DNA from: Eutreptiella sp. 'Long Island Sound 2002'
Lineage: Eukaryota > Euglenozoa > Euglenophyceae > Eutreptiales > Eutreptiaceae
Assembly (NCBI GenBank): GCA_964036045.1
Contig: OZ038390.1
Location: 39,874,525-39,938,524 of the forward strand
DNA: 64,000 nt
Reading direction: 5' to 3'
Shown here: piece by piece, positions 1 through 10,392 of the stretch
How the letters are laid out: every line of letters begins with the position of its first letter
Position numbering within the stretch: position 1 is the first letter of the stretch
The notes under the pieces: generated by a model
What the model was told of the DNA's origin: nothing
The model's input: only the letters and a program-made list of their open reading frames with translations
Databases searched by the model: none
Translations under genes and position numbers: made by a program

Positions 1-230
1 ATTTAAGGGGGGTGCGGGGGTGTCCCCCGCATCGAGCGAAGCGGGCCGAAGTTGAGGGAGGTCCATATACAAGGCGGTGCATGGGGGGGGGGGTTGGCGC
101 GCTAACAAGGCGCACGGGGGGGGGGGGGGATGCTAATGAGGCGCACGGGGGGGGGTGGCGCGCTAGGAAGGCGCACGGGGGGGAGGGGGTTTGGGGCTAA
201 CGAGGTGCGCGCCGAGCCCAATTTGTCATT
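1..230. repeat. G-run tandem repeat at left edge
   Basis: A unit of about 30-35 bp recurs four to five times: a 'gcgcgctaacaaggcgcac' core followed by a run of 7-13 G. Copies differ by small substitutions (ctaacaagg, ctaatgagg, ctaggaagg, ctaacgagg). The G runs could form G-quadruplexes. No coding potential is supported. Confidence 0.75.
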
Positions 231-444
231 TGTATAACGAGGCGCGCAGTTTCAGCCAATCACTTGCTCAAGACCACATATTCAGCCAGATCTCTGGCCA
301 TCATTGGAAGCCTGTTTTTTTTTGTAAATCTGGTGCAGTAGATCTTCTCCAGCCAGATATCAGTTATTGGCAGATTTTTGGTTACAGGTTTGCAGAGAAT
401 GGGAATACGATGCACGTAGTGCAAAGTTTGTGTTGAATACCAAA

Positions 445-1135
445 AAACACTCCACTTTGTACCAAAAAACCCCCCGTTCTGGCGCAAAATGTTCCACCCC
501 CCCCCCCCCCCGGCTATAATGTACCGAAACCCCCCAAAGTGTACCAGAAAACTCCCCTGGGGTTTTTTTGGTATATTTTGGGGGTTGTACGGGGAGTTTT
601 TTGGTATTTGGCGAGGGCTTTTTGGGGCAAGGGTACCTAAAGCTTTTGGCCGATTCTTTTGACAATTCACATAGCAAGTTCATGGTTGTGCTTTCCTCTT
701 TGTCATCACGTAACGGCTAGGGAGACATATTTCTAAGATGACCGAATTTATCCAACATATTGGATGGTGTTTGTATTGAGAGCAGTGGTTTGTGAGTTGT
801 AGAAAGTGGTAGAAAGGGTGAAACCACCAGGTAACCCATTGTGGGGTGTTTTAGAATGAAAGGGGGCAACCAAGTTGGTTTTTTGGTACACAACGGTCCA
901 CAAGTGTAGCATACATGGGGAAGACAACTGTATTTTTTTGGTAGAAAGGGTGTTTTTGTTATTGTATATTGGATTTGTGGTGGTCCATTCTGGCCATGTC
1001 AATAGAAGGGCTTTTTTTGTACCAATGGGGGTATTTGTCGTACATTTTGGAAGGTTTTTTGGTACATTTTGGAGATTTTTTTCATATCTACTGGGAGGTT
1101 TTTTGGTTTGTGCCGGGGAGTTTTTTGGTGGGCAC
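445..1135. repeat. Degenerate TTTTTTGGTACATTTTGG repeats in both orientations
   Basis: Copies of a 20-25 bp motif (T-run, GGTAC, ATTTTGG) occur in reverse orientation at about 450-545 and in forward orientation at about 550-640 and 1005-1130. The switch in orientation creates a strong hairpin at 527-578, with two arms of about 26 bp and only a few mismatches. A C15-16 homopolymer lies at about 498-512. ORFs through this stretch are low complexity and are not called genes. Confidence 0.6.
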
Positions 1136-1139
1136 CACA

Positions 1140-3210
1140 AAGTTTTGTATTTTGGTAATTATCCAAACCCTAGTTTCGGCCTTTTGCAGAGGTTCTTTGG
1201 GTGCACCTTTGGCCCAGTGTAGGCGCACTGTTGTTGCTTTTGGCATAGGTTGTCATACTTTTTTTACATTGGAGATATTGCATTTTACTTTTTCACCCAT
1301 TTATGCCCTATTTCACACTTTGTTTGCTCATCTTCACCATAGACCCCCACACTTTGGTGTGGGCTTTTGAGTTGGGGTGATGGATTTCTTCGCTTTGGCG
1401 TGGCCCCTCGAGTTGACGTGATTGACTGCGCCGTCTCGGCCTAACCACGGTCGAATGCCCTATACGAGGCCGCGTTTCGACTAATGAGGATGTGTGGTTA
1501 TACCACAAGTCAAAAGTAGAGGTTGCCGTGGAGAAAAGTGTATTTCTCCGTGCAAGCTACACAACCCTCCGGTCCGGTGCAGGATGAGGTGGACACATGC
1601 GCGGCTTTGGGACTAGCTGGTAATGTGAGTGCGTTTTCAATTGAAAAAAAAGAGAAGATATATGTGTGGTTTTCCGCATTTTGCAAGATGTTTCATACAA
1701 GCGAAAGGGAGCTTGCATTTGTCTTGAGCCAGGGTTGTTTGGGTGACCAAAATTTAGGGCTGTTTGGATAATTAGGGTGTCCTAATTTTGAAGGTGTTTG
1801 GAAGGGTTTCTTCACAAGAAAACCTAGTCCAAAAGTAGCGCGCAGTGTGCGCGAGGACACACTCTTTGTTCCATAATTGGAGTTTTTAAGCATGCCATTT
1901 ATTTGGGCACCGCCCTCGTTTTTTCTGAGCATTGGCACTGCCACCCTTTATTCTTTGAGGAACCATTAGCTTTAACTTTGTAGCACTTTTCCTAGCTATT
2001 GAGCACCTCTCCGTGCGTAAATTGTAGAAGGTAATTAACTCAAGGCCTAGATTCATAATTTGGGAAGCATAAATACGTCGATTTGTTTTGCCTGTCATAT
2101 GCATGCGTTGCACATTCTAACTCGTTATCGACGACTTATTCCTCATCAGTTATATCTCTACAAGACGCATGCTATCATGTGGCTGATGCGCGGGGCCCAC
2201 GCAGGACATGTTTGTGCATCATTTTTCATACATTTTTTTAAACTAAAAGAAAGCATTATAGTAAGAAACCCTTTCTTGTATGTGACATCTGCGCAGAACA
2301 AACCTACACTTGATGCATAAAGCCCCATTCATACATTTGTGTATCATGGACATCCCTCCTTCGAAAACCATATTGCTTCGATGCTTGTTGATGCTTACAG
2401 GTCGGCCAAAAACTCTGGCAGCCGAGAAGAAGGATACAATCAGGTCAAAATATGCGCAAACGGACAACAATTCAAATACATCGTATTGTGCATGCGGAGG
2501 CTTTCACATATGCACATGATTGTTTTCAATGTGATTTCAGGAAGAAAAAATTGCTTGCACAATGATTTGTAACCCTTTTTCGTTGGCATTTTGCCCTTTG
2601 TCTACAACAACCTATTCCAGCTGTAACAAATGATAAGCGAGATACAATAAAGGCACTAGCACAACACCATAGTCCGTTCCATGTATTCTTTAGTGTTCGG
2701 TCATTGCTTCAAAGTGCGAATATAGACCTCAAACATGTTATTGCAATTGGTTCATAAATAAGTACATTCATTGTAAAATGTCAAAAATTCGTACCAGTTA
2801 CAGTTAATTCAAGATAAATTGATGGCGCCCGGGCGTCAAATCACGGTTACGGGATCGCCGGACCGGTGGTTGTATGCCACAAAATATGGTGTTGCCATTG
2901 GTTAAATAAATCGGCAAGGTTGACATTTTCGGTCATCAACTAATCATTGGAAAATTTGTCATGTTATATCACTGTCAATATGCTAAAACATGGCTACTTG
3001 AGCCCTACTTCAAGGCCTCCTACAAAAATTAAGAAGATCGAGGGAGGAATCGACTGCCACCAAGAAACTGATGAATGCGACATGAAAATCTGTCATGAAA
3101 TGGCACACTCGCCAAACATGCATAGAGCTTGTTGATAGGGTCAACGAATTAGAACTAACCTTTCTAGAGCTCTTTGAACTTTTGTCATGTTGCATCTTGT
3201 CGATCATCAT
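1140..3210. other. AT-rich non-coding stretch
   Basis: About 2 kb in which every reading frame is short and of non-protein-like composition. I see no tRNA, rRNA or recognisable transposon domain. It is probably host intergenic sequence. Confidence 0.5.
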
Positions 3211-3213
3211 GAT

Positions 3214-3272
3214 GTTGGATGATGATGATCATCATCATCATCATCACCATCGTCATCATCATCTACACCTTT
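3214..3272. repeat. (CAT/ATC)n microsatellite with GAT/ATC palindrome
   Basis: A run of GAT triplets passes directly into CAT/ATC triplets, giving a self-complementary GATGATGATGATCATCATC centre followed by an imperfect CAT array. The polyhistidine frame through it is a by-product of the repeat. Confidence 0.85.
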
Positions 3273-4374
3273 GTGGACATTTGGCTCATTTTAGCTGATT
3301 TCGGCTAAAGGAACGCCAAATGACCTCTGTACGTTGTAACAATGCGACACTTTTGGCAGGTTTACGCGAGGGAGAGAATGAATTGCACCTTGCATCACTG
3401 CCTATTTGCGGCGTGTGCATAGTCCGCGGCTGCGGTTTGATATCCTCTGACGGTCCTTTCGTCTTCGCTCAACGTCGTCCCAATGGCAATGTCGTTGGCC
3501 CGGATTGGATTCGTCAAAGTCTCCATCTTGTGCAAAATTTTTGGACCTGTCTTCACAATTCAAAAGCTGGGAGACCTGGGAAACACAAGCAGGCACATAT
3601 ACTTCAGTTTAGCAATAAGTCGAGGTGAGATTTGTTGAGGCACGATGCGGCAGACCTCGCCCTTACATTGCAGGCCAAACTAGCTACAACACAAGCGACG
3701 TTTACCATAGGGACCCCTTCTTACACGGATTTGGCATAGGACGGAGCATGATGACAGTGTAGCGAGAGTCGGCGAGTGTCTATCACATTAAAAGACCTTG
3801 AATTCTGAGCTTTGTGTAATCGGGTTCATTATCATCTTGCTGTCTTTCAACAGCCCTTGGACATTTATTGCACCATTTTGAGTACATGCAGAAAGATGTC
3901 CTTGATTAGTGCCCTAATGATTTGGATGAAAATCCTGCAGGTTTTGATGTTGAAAACCCAAACCAAAGCAGCAAGTAGAGCAAGAACACGATATGGATCG
4001 AATCAATGAATAGTTTTGAAATCCAGTGTAACACAGAAGGGCTGCAGATAGACAAAGCAGGCTTAAATACAAAGATTCAATTACAAATGGATAAAAGAAA
4101 TGATTTTAAGTAAAAACTGGCCTAACTCTAGCCTCCAAGTTAGCATTAAGCACTTCATGTGCACTCTTTTGGATGAAATGGTGTTGGTTAGGAATATGGG
4201 GCAAAGGAGTTAGGCCAGACACAGAATATGACTTGGCCAAGCAACTGAGGTCAGAAACAGTTAAAAAATAGAACCACAATAAGTGGTAGAAACAATTGAG
4301 TATAGGGGTCTTCGGGTGGGGGACCACTAGGCTTAACCTCCAAGGCCTTAGGCATGAAATGCCTATTTTGTTTC
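3273..4374. other. Non-coding stretch, nothing recognised
   Basis: A frame at 3320-3628 is open for 102 codons, but its composition is not convincing, it has no domain, and no neighbour supports it. No RNA gene or repeat was seen in the remainder. Confidence 0.45.
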
Positions 4375-4458
4375 GGTATAACCTCCATGAAGGAAGATAC
4401 CTCCGCTCAATTGAGTGGTAGGGGTGAACTTCATGGAGGGCTAGGGTTATAACCCTAA
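4375..4458. repeat. Nested fold-back palindrome (MITE- or hairpin-like)
   Basis: The arm CCTCCATGAAG is repeated in reverse complement (CTTCATGGAGG) about 50 bp away. Inside it lies CCgCTCAATTGAGtGG, and outside it GGTATAA pairs with TTATAACC across a short bulge. The whole stretch of about 80 bp could fold into one long hairpin. Confidence 0.6.
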
Positions 4459-4838
4459 TTACTTTGGGAAAGTGTACTTTAAGTTACCAAAGAGAGATAA
4501 AAATACTTAAGTAAGTCTTGGCATCAACAAAAGGATTTTAGGGGGGGCTTGGCCTGGATCAAGCCCTCCAAGAAAGACATGGCAGTGACTTTTTCTTACT
4601 CTCCCCTGGAGTACTAGTTGATCAAGCTAGTAGGACCAAGGAAAAAGGCTCAAATATTCCCAAAATTACCTCAGAAAATGCATTAAACCTACCAAAAACA
4701 TTCCCATCAGTTCATAGAAGCCTATCACACTGTAGGTACCCTTGAAGAACAGTGTAATGTACTGTGAATGATGTCCTTTCGATGAGGCATTCCTCAAAAG
4801 TCGCCAGCGTGCGATGAAAACTTTTGGTAAAATTTTCG
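4459..4838. other. Non-coding spacer
   Basis: AT-rich spacer between the palindrome and the SINE-like unit. No feature was recognised. Confidence 0.4.
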
Positions 4839-4839
4839 G

Positions 4840-4935
4840 GGTAGTGGGGTTTGAACCCAGGACTCCCTCCCTAGAGCACACATGCTTGCCCACTAGGGTA
4901 CAGTCGAACGCTCTAATGCGGAGGACATCGCTGCA
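4840..4935 (-). mobile_element. tRNA-derived SINE-like unit
   Basis: On the minus strand the sequence resembles a tRNA-like pol III promoter. An A-box-like segment (CCTAGTGGGCAAGC) is followed about 35 bp later by a B-box match, GGTTCAAACCC, preceded by GGGAGTCCTG as in many plant SINEs and tRNA-related repeats. It lacks a full cloverleaf and a clear anticodon arm, so it is not called a tRNA gene. No terminal duplication was identified, so its ends are approximate. Confidence 0.45.
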
Positions 4936-5409
4936 TAAACAGCATTTCAGTAAAGGTCCTGACCAAGGGCCAGGGCGGAGTAGTACTCCCAATGGAGGAC
5001 ACAAATCTGTAGGAGCTGAAAAAAATAGAAAATGGAACCAACAGGGAGTGAATCCTGTGGTTTAGCGAAGGGGGTAGCGATTTAAGAAGTCGAACCGCTA
5101 AAAATTGACGAAACGACGTGAGTAATCGTCATTTTTAGACCAAAGCCTAAAGTCGCAGACAAGCACTACAGAAGCGGACTCCAGAAAAAGGGTTGCGCAA
5201 GCGTAAAGGGCTCTAGGGAAAGAAGGTATGAGCCGTAGTTTTTAAAGTTCTAGAAGAAATTTTTGCACAGTTGCATCAAAATTTTTATAAACTTTAAGAA
5301 AAAATGATTGAAAATGAACCCACACCACAGAGCAGGTGGACAACCCACCTCTCAGCTATGTCAGTGTCATTTCACACGCATGCATTGCGTTCCTGTTGGT
5401 TGCTTTGTT
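4936..5409. other. Non-coding stretch
   Basis: No gene or named repeat seen. It could be the body of the SINE-like unit or ordinary host spacer. Confidence 0.4.
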
Positions 5410-5880
5410 AAAACGTTAGGGTTGTCACCGCTGTGTTCGTTGGGGGTTCGGGTGCTCACCTCCTTTGCTCTGCACAGGACAAAACAGAAATGAAAGGTAT
5501 GCGAAGCGAATGGAGCACGCAGCGCGCATGTAGGGTTAGAGTATGCGTTGTGCTCGCAATGCATGTGCCTGATTCAGGCATTCACACGCTGTGTCGCTTT
5601 CCCTGTGCCCCAATCCACCCTTGTCCTCTCTTCACAGGTAAGAAAAGAAAGTGCTTGCTCGTGTTCGTGTTGCCGTAGCGCTAAAATAGGGTTGCTTAAA
5701 ACGCTTAGGCTTGTTTTGCGCTGTGCAGTGCGCCATTCTCTCTCCTCTTCCTGCAGGGAACAAAGTAAGAAGAGCGTGCATGACGCACAATGCATTAATC
5801 GCTTAGGGTTGTTTATAATTCGCGGTAGGATTGTTTAAGCGCTTAGGGTTGTTTTGCGCTCGTGTTACCTTCGGCATTCG
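5410..5880 (+). repeat. Degenerate tandem units with CGCTTAGGGTTGTTTTGCGC motif
   Basis: A motif close to cgcttagggttgttttgcgc recurs at about 5413, 5685-5720, 5797 and 5840. Three of the intervening segments contain a pyrimidine tract ending in CAG (ctctgcacagg, ctcttcacagg, cttcctgcagg), like a 3' splice acceptor. The second is followed by gtaag, like a 5' splice donor. The units are 110-160 bp and diverged. They could be a decayed minisatellite or a duplicated exon boundary. No open frame continues across the units. Confidence 0.4.
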
Positions 5881-7335
5881 CATGATGCGAGGTGAGTAAG
5901 GTAGGTAAGCCCAGGAGGAGCTCACCTCCTGGTTGAGTCAAGCTGTGGTTTGTTATTATGGTTAAGATTAGGAGTAAAGGAAACCCTGTGCATACCTGTG
6001 CATGCATATGGCGCATTAAAGGGTAGGCCACGCGTGTTGCGCACGGTAAAACTCTTGTTTCGGTTACCCAGGGACTCCACCCTACGTTTTTTAAGAGAAC
6101 GGGTGGAGTTCCTTAAGCTTGCTTGCTTGCAACCTGGTAAGTGGACAGTGTATTATAGGGCAGCCTGACAAGTGTATAATACCTGGAGGCTGTCTTGGTT
6201 CCTCCGCCACTTGCCAGGTACATCAGCCTTTGTTCTACAGGTGGGCAGGTGAGGGTGATTGGTGCAGCTGCAGATGCCTTCGGCGACTTTGAATTTTTCT
6301 GCCCAAGCTAAAACGGGCGCTGATCACACAATCAACAAACTGCAACTCAGCCGTGAGTGGCGAGTGCCGTCCGACATCCTTGACATACACGCTGTGCACG
6401 CAAACTCGGCACTCCTTCCCTCCAAGCCCTGACAGGGAAACGCGTAGTGGCGTCCCTGTTAGGCCACAGTTGCTTAGTAGCGCTGTTTTCTCTTGCTCTT
6501 TCACAAAGGGGTCAATAGGGCCCGAGACCTCTTTGACATCAACCCCAAGTAGCGTGTGTAGGGGTTAGGGTCAGCAAGCCTGGTAGGTGATGACTGCAAG
6601 TGATTAGTGCTCACCCTGCCTGCGAAGGCTGGTGCTGGCGTTAGTGAGTGTAGTGTAGTGGTGTCTCCTGTCCCGCGTGCTTTTCCACGTGGGCAGGGGA
6701 GTGCGTTAGCTTTTGGCCCTTAGAAAAATGGGCGTTTTGTATGCCCTTAGCACACATGGCCACCCCTCCCCTCTAGTAGGTAAGGCTTGTGCCGTCTTCC
6801 CCCAAGGATAGGCGCCAGCACAGAAATTGGGCGCCATAGGAGTGGTAATAGTACCTGATTAGGACCTTCGGTCCGGCGTCAGCGAAGCCCGGTCTCCGGG
6901 AGCCACGACGGGGAGAGAAGTGAGACACACACAGACATACGTAGCACACTTAGGGGTATGGTAAACCCTGTAAGGAAGAGTAGAACCCCTTCGGTCTGGA
7001 CCAGTCAGGGGTCCTAACTGTGGGCACACTTGTCCCCAAGGAGGGAAGACACACCTTGCTTCAAAACACCTTGCTTGTCATTCCCCCCTGGAGTAGTAAG
7101 CCACCGTTCCTCGTTGGCTCCCCAAGGTCATTACATCTGGCGGGTTCCCATGCAACACATGGTCAACAAGGCACACACTCGCTGGGTGGCTGCAAACCTG
7201 ATAAGCGGCCACCTGGCTCACGCTAGTAACCATAGGCATGGGACTGCAGGGGACAGCCAGGGTAAGTGCACTGCTCTGAAAGCAGCGGTCTGAGCAAAAC
7301 CAATGGCCCTCGGCCAGGGTGTGGTTGTCACGGGG
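5881..7335. other. Possible non-LTR element remnant
   Basis: No coding sequence is supported. Two things link it to repeats. First, 6422-6475 matches the conserved block at 42918-42960 and 43235-43290 inside the 15-kb insertion: CCAAGCCCT, then GTGGCGTCCCTG, then TAGGCCAC. Second, 6133-6145 and 6208-6220 form a 13-bp inverted repeat (ACCTGGTAAGTGG / CCACTTGCCAGGT). The rest is unremarkable. Confidence 0.35.
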
Positions 7336-7338
7336 GGG

Positions 7339-7881
7339 CTAACGGTCCTGTCCTGCGATGCAATGCGGGGCAACTGTGACAACTGCTCTCACACACATAC
7401 GCAGGCATATCTGCACAAGAGTGCTCACCGCATGTTTCTCACAGGCATTGTCCATATCTGCATCTAGTAGGTGACATTCTGTGCCATCCTGTTTCATTCG
7501 ACTGAAATCATACATGTGTGCAGGGTGTGTTCGCTGTTTGCTACTTGTACTCGTGTATGATTTGTATCTGGTAGTATCTGCTCCCTCCTGTTTGCGGTGA
7601 TGATGTTCGGCAAGCACTGGCGGCACAGTTCTGGGTACGCTGTCATTCCGAGCCGACAGTTTGCTGCCTGTTCTCTTCTTGTATGGTTCGTATTTCACAG
7701 CGGTGGATGTCTGTTTTCGTGCCACAGATGTTGGGGTCCCACGTGACATTTGGAAATGTTTCTCACAGGCATCGGCCATATCTGCATCTGCAGTACGTAG
7801 TAGGTGACATTCTGTACCATCCTGTTTCATTCGACTGAAATCATACATGTGTACATTCTCATCCCAATTGGTCTGCGACAT
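7339..7881 (-). CDS. Unknown protein with an internally repeated segment
   Basis: A 180-residue frame with an ATG start preceded on its own strand by a very AT-rich leader. A segment containing HMYDFSRMKQDGTECHLL, followed by D-A-D-M, an A-C-E-K-H motif and a short spacer, occurs near the N-terminus (about residues 11-42) and again at about 121-150, so the protein arose by internal duplication. The middle is basic and Ser/Thr-rich, as in a nucleic-acid-binding or tegument-type protein, but no family is recognised. It is the first compact gene of the virus-like block. Function unknown. Confidence 0.5.
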   Translation of the reverse strand: MSQTNWDENVHMYDFSRMKQDGTECHLLRTADADMADACEKHFQMSRGTPTSVARKQTSTAVKYEPYKKRTGSKLSARNDSVPRTVPPVLAEHHHRKQEGADTTRYKSYTSTSSKQRTHPAHMYDFSRMKQDGTECHLLDADMDNACEKHAVSTLVQICLRMCVRAVVTVAPHCIAGQDR

Positions 7882-7977
7882 TTTTTCTACATTAAATTAC
7901 CTTTTTTCTTTCTCAAGTCAAAGAGCTCCGAGATGCACGGTACTACGGAGGACGGAAGCATGTGAATACGATTGCAA

Positions 7978-8278
7978 ATGACCTGGTACATCACGGTACA
8001 CTGTCTGGCTGTCGACCGCCGTGCGCCATCTTGTCGGCGGCGCGCCCGTCGATACAACCGAGGCAAAGCAGGCAGTGGCCCTGCAGGAGGGCATGGGCCG
8101 CTTCACGGTGTCCCGCATGTTGCCCTTGGTGAGGCTGTCGTTGGGCACCGGGTGCGCCCTGGTCTGTCCTTTCACCTTCACCTATATGGATGAATTCATG
8201 ACACCTGCCCAAATGGATGCTGTCAGAGCGCATGTACGCATGTACCAAGTACACGGACACCACACATTGGGGCAGTGA
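7978..8278 (+). pseudogene. C-terminal fragment of an unknown gene
   Basis: An open frame of about 99 codons follows an in-frame stop and has no ATG near its beginning, so the 5' end is missing or mutated. The protein has balanced composition, a short hydrophobic stretch (LSLGTGCALVCPFTF) and the end segment EFMTPAQMDAVRAHVRMY. That end segment is duplicated at 11577-11650. The fragment converges on the cysteine-rich gene on the other strand, and the same arrangement is seen at the second copy. Function unknown. Confidence 0.35.
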
Positions 8279-8745
8279 GGCCGTATGGCATCCTGGGCAC
8301 AGGATTGCTCTCATTGCCCCGTTCCTTTTTGCTACTTGCATGTCCATTATTTGCACAAAACAAACTAATCCTCGTCCCCCCACAGTAATAGAAGGACAAC
8401 CACCAAAGCTATGGCGGCAGCTGGTAGCACAAAATCAGGAGGACTGCGACGTGCAGTAGCACTAGGATCAGTCTGCAATTTGTTTGTGTTGATGTGCTGG
8501 TTAGTGCCGGTGGCAGCATCAAGTATGCACTTTGCCTGCTGCTGTGTGACACCACCAAGGCTCAATATTGTACCCCCATTGTTGACATCGATGTTCTGGA
8601 CACAGTACTGCTGTATTGTATTTGGACATTGTATGGGGTTACCGGAGTGAGCAACTCGAGATGCTGCACAGGCGGGATCTATGCAGTGTGGCTGTGGTGA
8701 TGTTGGGGGTGGCGTGAAATTCGTACCCGCAGCAGATTGTCTACT
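8190..8745. repeat. Direct duplication, copy 1 (partner 11574-12090)
   Basis: Over about 520 bp this segment matches 11574-12090 in the same orientation. The match covers the end of a plus-strand ORF, the intergenic stretch, and the C-terminal half of the minus-strand cysteine-rich membrane protein. Identity is high with small indels. Left of the break, the two copies share 'gaattcatgacacctgccca'; right of it they diverge after the segment encoding AAGTNFTP. Confidence 0.8.
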
Positions 8746-8904
8746 GTTCAAGTGGTGCACCAGGCCACATGGTGATGATGATGTCACCCCCACCCCCCCC
8801 CTGTACTGATTACTTTTGCTGGACTGTGTATATATGTCAAGCTTATTGATGTCTTGCGCACAGTTCAGAGAGGACATCATGGACACGGACGACCAGAAAA
8901 ACAA
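8365..8904 (-). pseudogene. Truncated cysteine-rich membrane protein (entry-fusion-like), paralogue 1
   Basis: A frame of 179 codons. From about residue 58 it is nearly identical to the C-terminal half of the 222-residue protein at 11714-12382, including the cysteine pattern and the C-terminal hydrophobic anchor ending LLLLWGDED. The N-terminal half of the paralogue, which holds the CxxxWC signature, is missing and replaced by unrelated low-complexity sequence. It is therefore probably a duplicated fragment rather than a working gene. The family link (poxvirus J5/A16/G9-type, also present in asfarviruses and other NCLDV) rests on the intact paralogue. Confidence 0.5.
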
Positions 8905-8909
8905 AAGAA

Positions 8910-10172
8910 CTAACCAATTTCGGGCGTGGCAACGTCACGAAGATAAGCATCTACGAATATTTTGTTCGCACTATCGAGCTCCTTGTACTGGACCAATTTG
9001 AGAGAGGACAAGACCGGTATCGGTTCCAGATCAATCAGCTCAAATCCGGTGATACCGTCTTTATCTGTTGGTTCGTGTGTAAGCAATATCTGTGTATATT
9101 GAGATGAGGCAAGTTTGTAAAGGGTTGTATCAATTGCCAATTGATTCCAATCTGCATTACAAATTTTATTGTAATTATCCTTGCTAACGTCTCGTATGAC
9201 AGAAATGTAGTTTTCCATGAGTAGGTGGTTGCTGTCTTCACAAGGTGACTGACCCATAAAGCACGTACTATTTTGCAGATGCCCAAAGTCATTTGTCCAT
9301 CCAGCCAAACGGCAGCGGTCCACAAATTCGTGAGAGAATGCAGACACGGTCTTTGCAATATCCAAATTGTCGGACACATCGAACTGTGACGGGGATGGAA
9401 GTTCGAAGCGCCCCATTGGTCCTGAGCAAATTGCCTTTTTCAGATCGAACCCAAGTTTGATCAAAGCATGTAGCTTGTTGTTAGCGATCAATGGGTTCAC
9501 ACATCGCAAAAACGCCCCACTGCCAACACATGGGTAATAATATTGACCTTTGGGTACCCAAAAGTTGTCACTGTACCGGGCCATGCGAGCGTTGCTGCTA
9601 TCCAAGGCTGTCTGGATAAATCTTCCTGATTTGTCCTTCTCGAAGCGAATGACTTCAATCAATTGTGATGAATTGTACAGTGATTTAATGGTTTCAAAGG
9701 ATGGATACAGTATCCTGCTCGCGTTGGTCAAGGTGATTCCGAATCTTGATACGCCCCTTTCCCCAGTGATTCCATATGGCATCATATCATCATCGAAAAC
9801 CCGAATGTTTGGATACATATTGCCTCCGTTTACAGATTTATCGCAAAAATACACCGTGAGAACCCTAAAGAGTCGTGCAAGTGTCATATCGTCAATTAAT
9901 GTTCCCTCATACAATCTTTTCAGGTATTTTACGCCGTCAAGGCAAAGGCTGGAGCCTCTTTCATCTAGGAATGTGTACGTGGTTGGAAAAGGTCTACCAG
10001 CCCTCATCTGCACTTCCGGAGTCTCCTGCAATGACGTTATCCATCTGTGCCGCTGTTGCGATAACTCAATCGTCCTGCCCTTATATTCACCTGAGGCCTG
10101 TACCATAGCAGCGGACAATTCATTGATGTTCTGAACGGCCTCCTCAATATTAATCATCTTCTTTATTTTCAT
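8910..10172 (-). CDS. Conserved-looking virus-type protein of unknown function
   Basis: A long uninterrupted frame. I choose the ATG at 10172 (about 420 residues), because codons upstream to 10262 lack a better start and the leader before 10172 is AT-rich. The protein is globular and of balanced composition, with no membrane segment, no signal peptide and scattered Cys residues. It has motif-like stretches such as YYPCVGSGAFLRCVNPL and GPMGRFELPSPSQF. No family is recognised. It is one of the longest intact genes of the virus-like block and lies 5 bp from the preceding minus-strand gene, so the two may be co-oriented viral genes. Good BLAST or HMM target for assigning the donor virus. Confidence 0.75.
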   Translation of the reverse strand: MKIKKMINIEEAVQNINELSAAMVQASGEYKGRTIELSQQRHRWITSLQETPEVQMRAGRPFPTTYTFLDERGSSLCLDGVKYLKRLYEGTLIDDMTLARLFRVLTVYFCDKSVNGGNMYPNIRVFDDDMMPYGITGERGVSRFGITLTNASRILYPSFETIKSLYNSSQLIEVIRFEKDKSGRFIQTALDSSNARMARYSDNFWVPKGQYYYPCVGSGAFLRCVNPLIANNKLHALIKLGFDLKKAICSGPMGRFELPSPSQFDVSDNLDIAKTVSAFSHEFVDRCRLAGWTNDFGHLQNSTCFMGQSPCEDSNHLLMENYISVIRDVSKDNYNKICNADWNQLAIDTTLYKLASSQYTQILLTHEPTDKDGITGFELIDLEPIPVLSSLKLVQYKELDSANKIFVDAYLRDVATPEIG

Positions 10173-10392
10173 ATGTATATTCTGGATTTCGATGAACAGA
10201 CGCACACAACACACATTTCCTGTATACCGCCAATCACCATCAGTGGACGTCAAACATGTCACATGTCATTTCACACATGCATTCGACATTGCGGCATACA
10301 CTGTGTCGTTGTGTGTTCTAAATTGTACTGCTGCTGTTGCTTGTTTGCTTGCGTGTATGATGACGCGAATTTCATCATTTTCAGCGTTTTTT

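Noticed and set aside
3320-3628. 102-codon ORF in the left flank
   Set aside because: No domain, uneven composition, isolated in non-coding sequence.
4840-4935. tRNA gene on the minus strand
   Set aside because: A and B boxes are present but acceptor, D and anticodon arms do not form a full cloverleaf. Better described as SINE-like.
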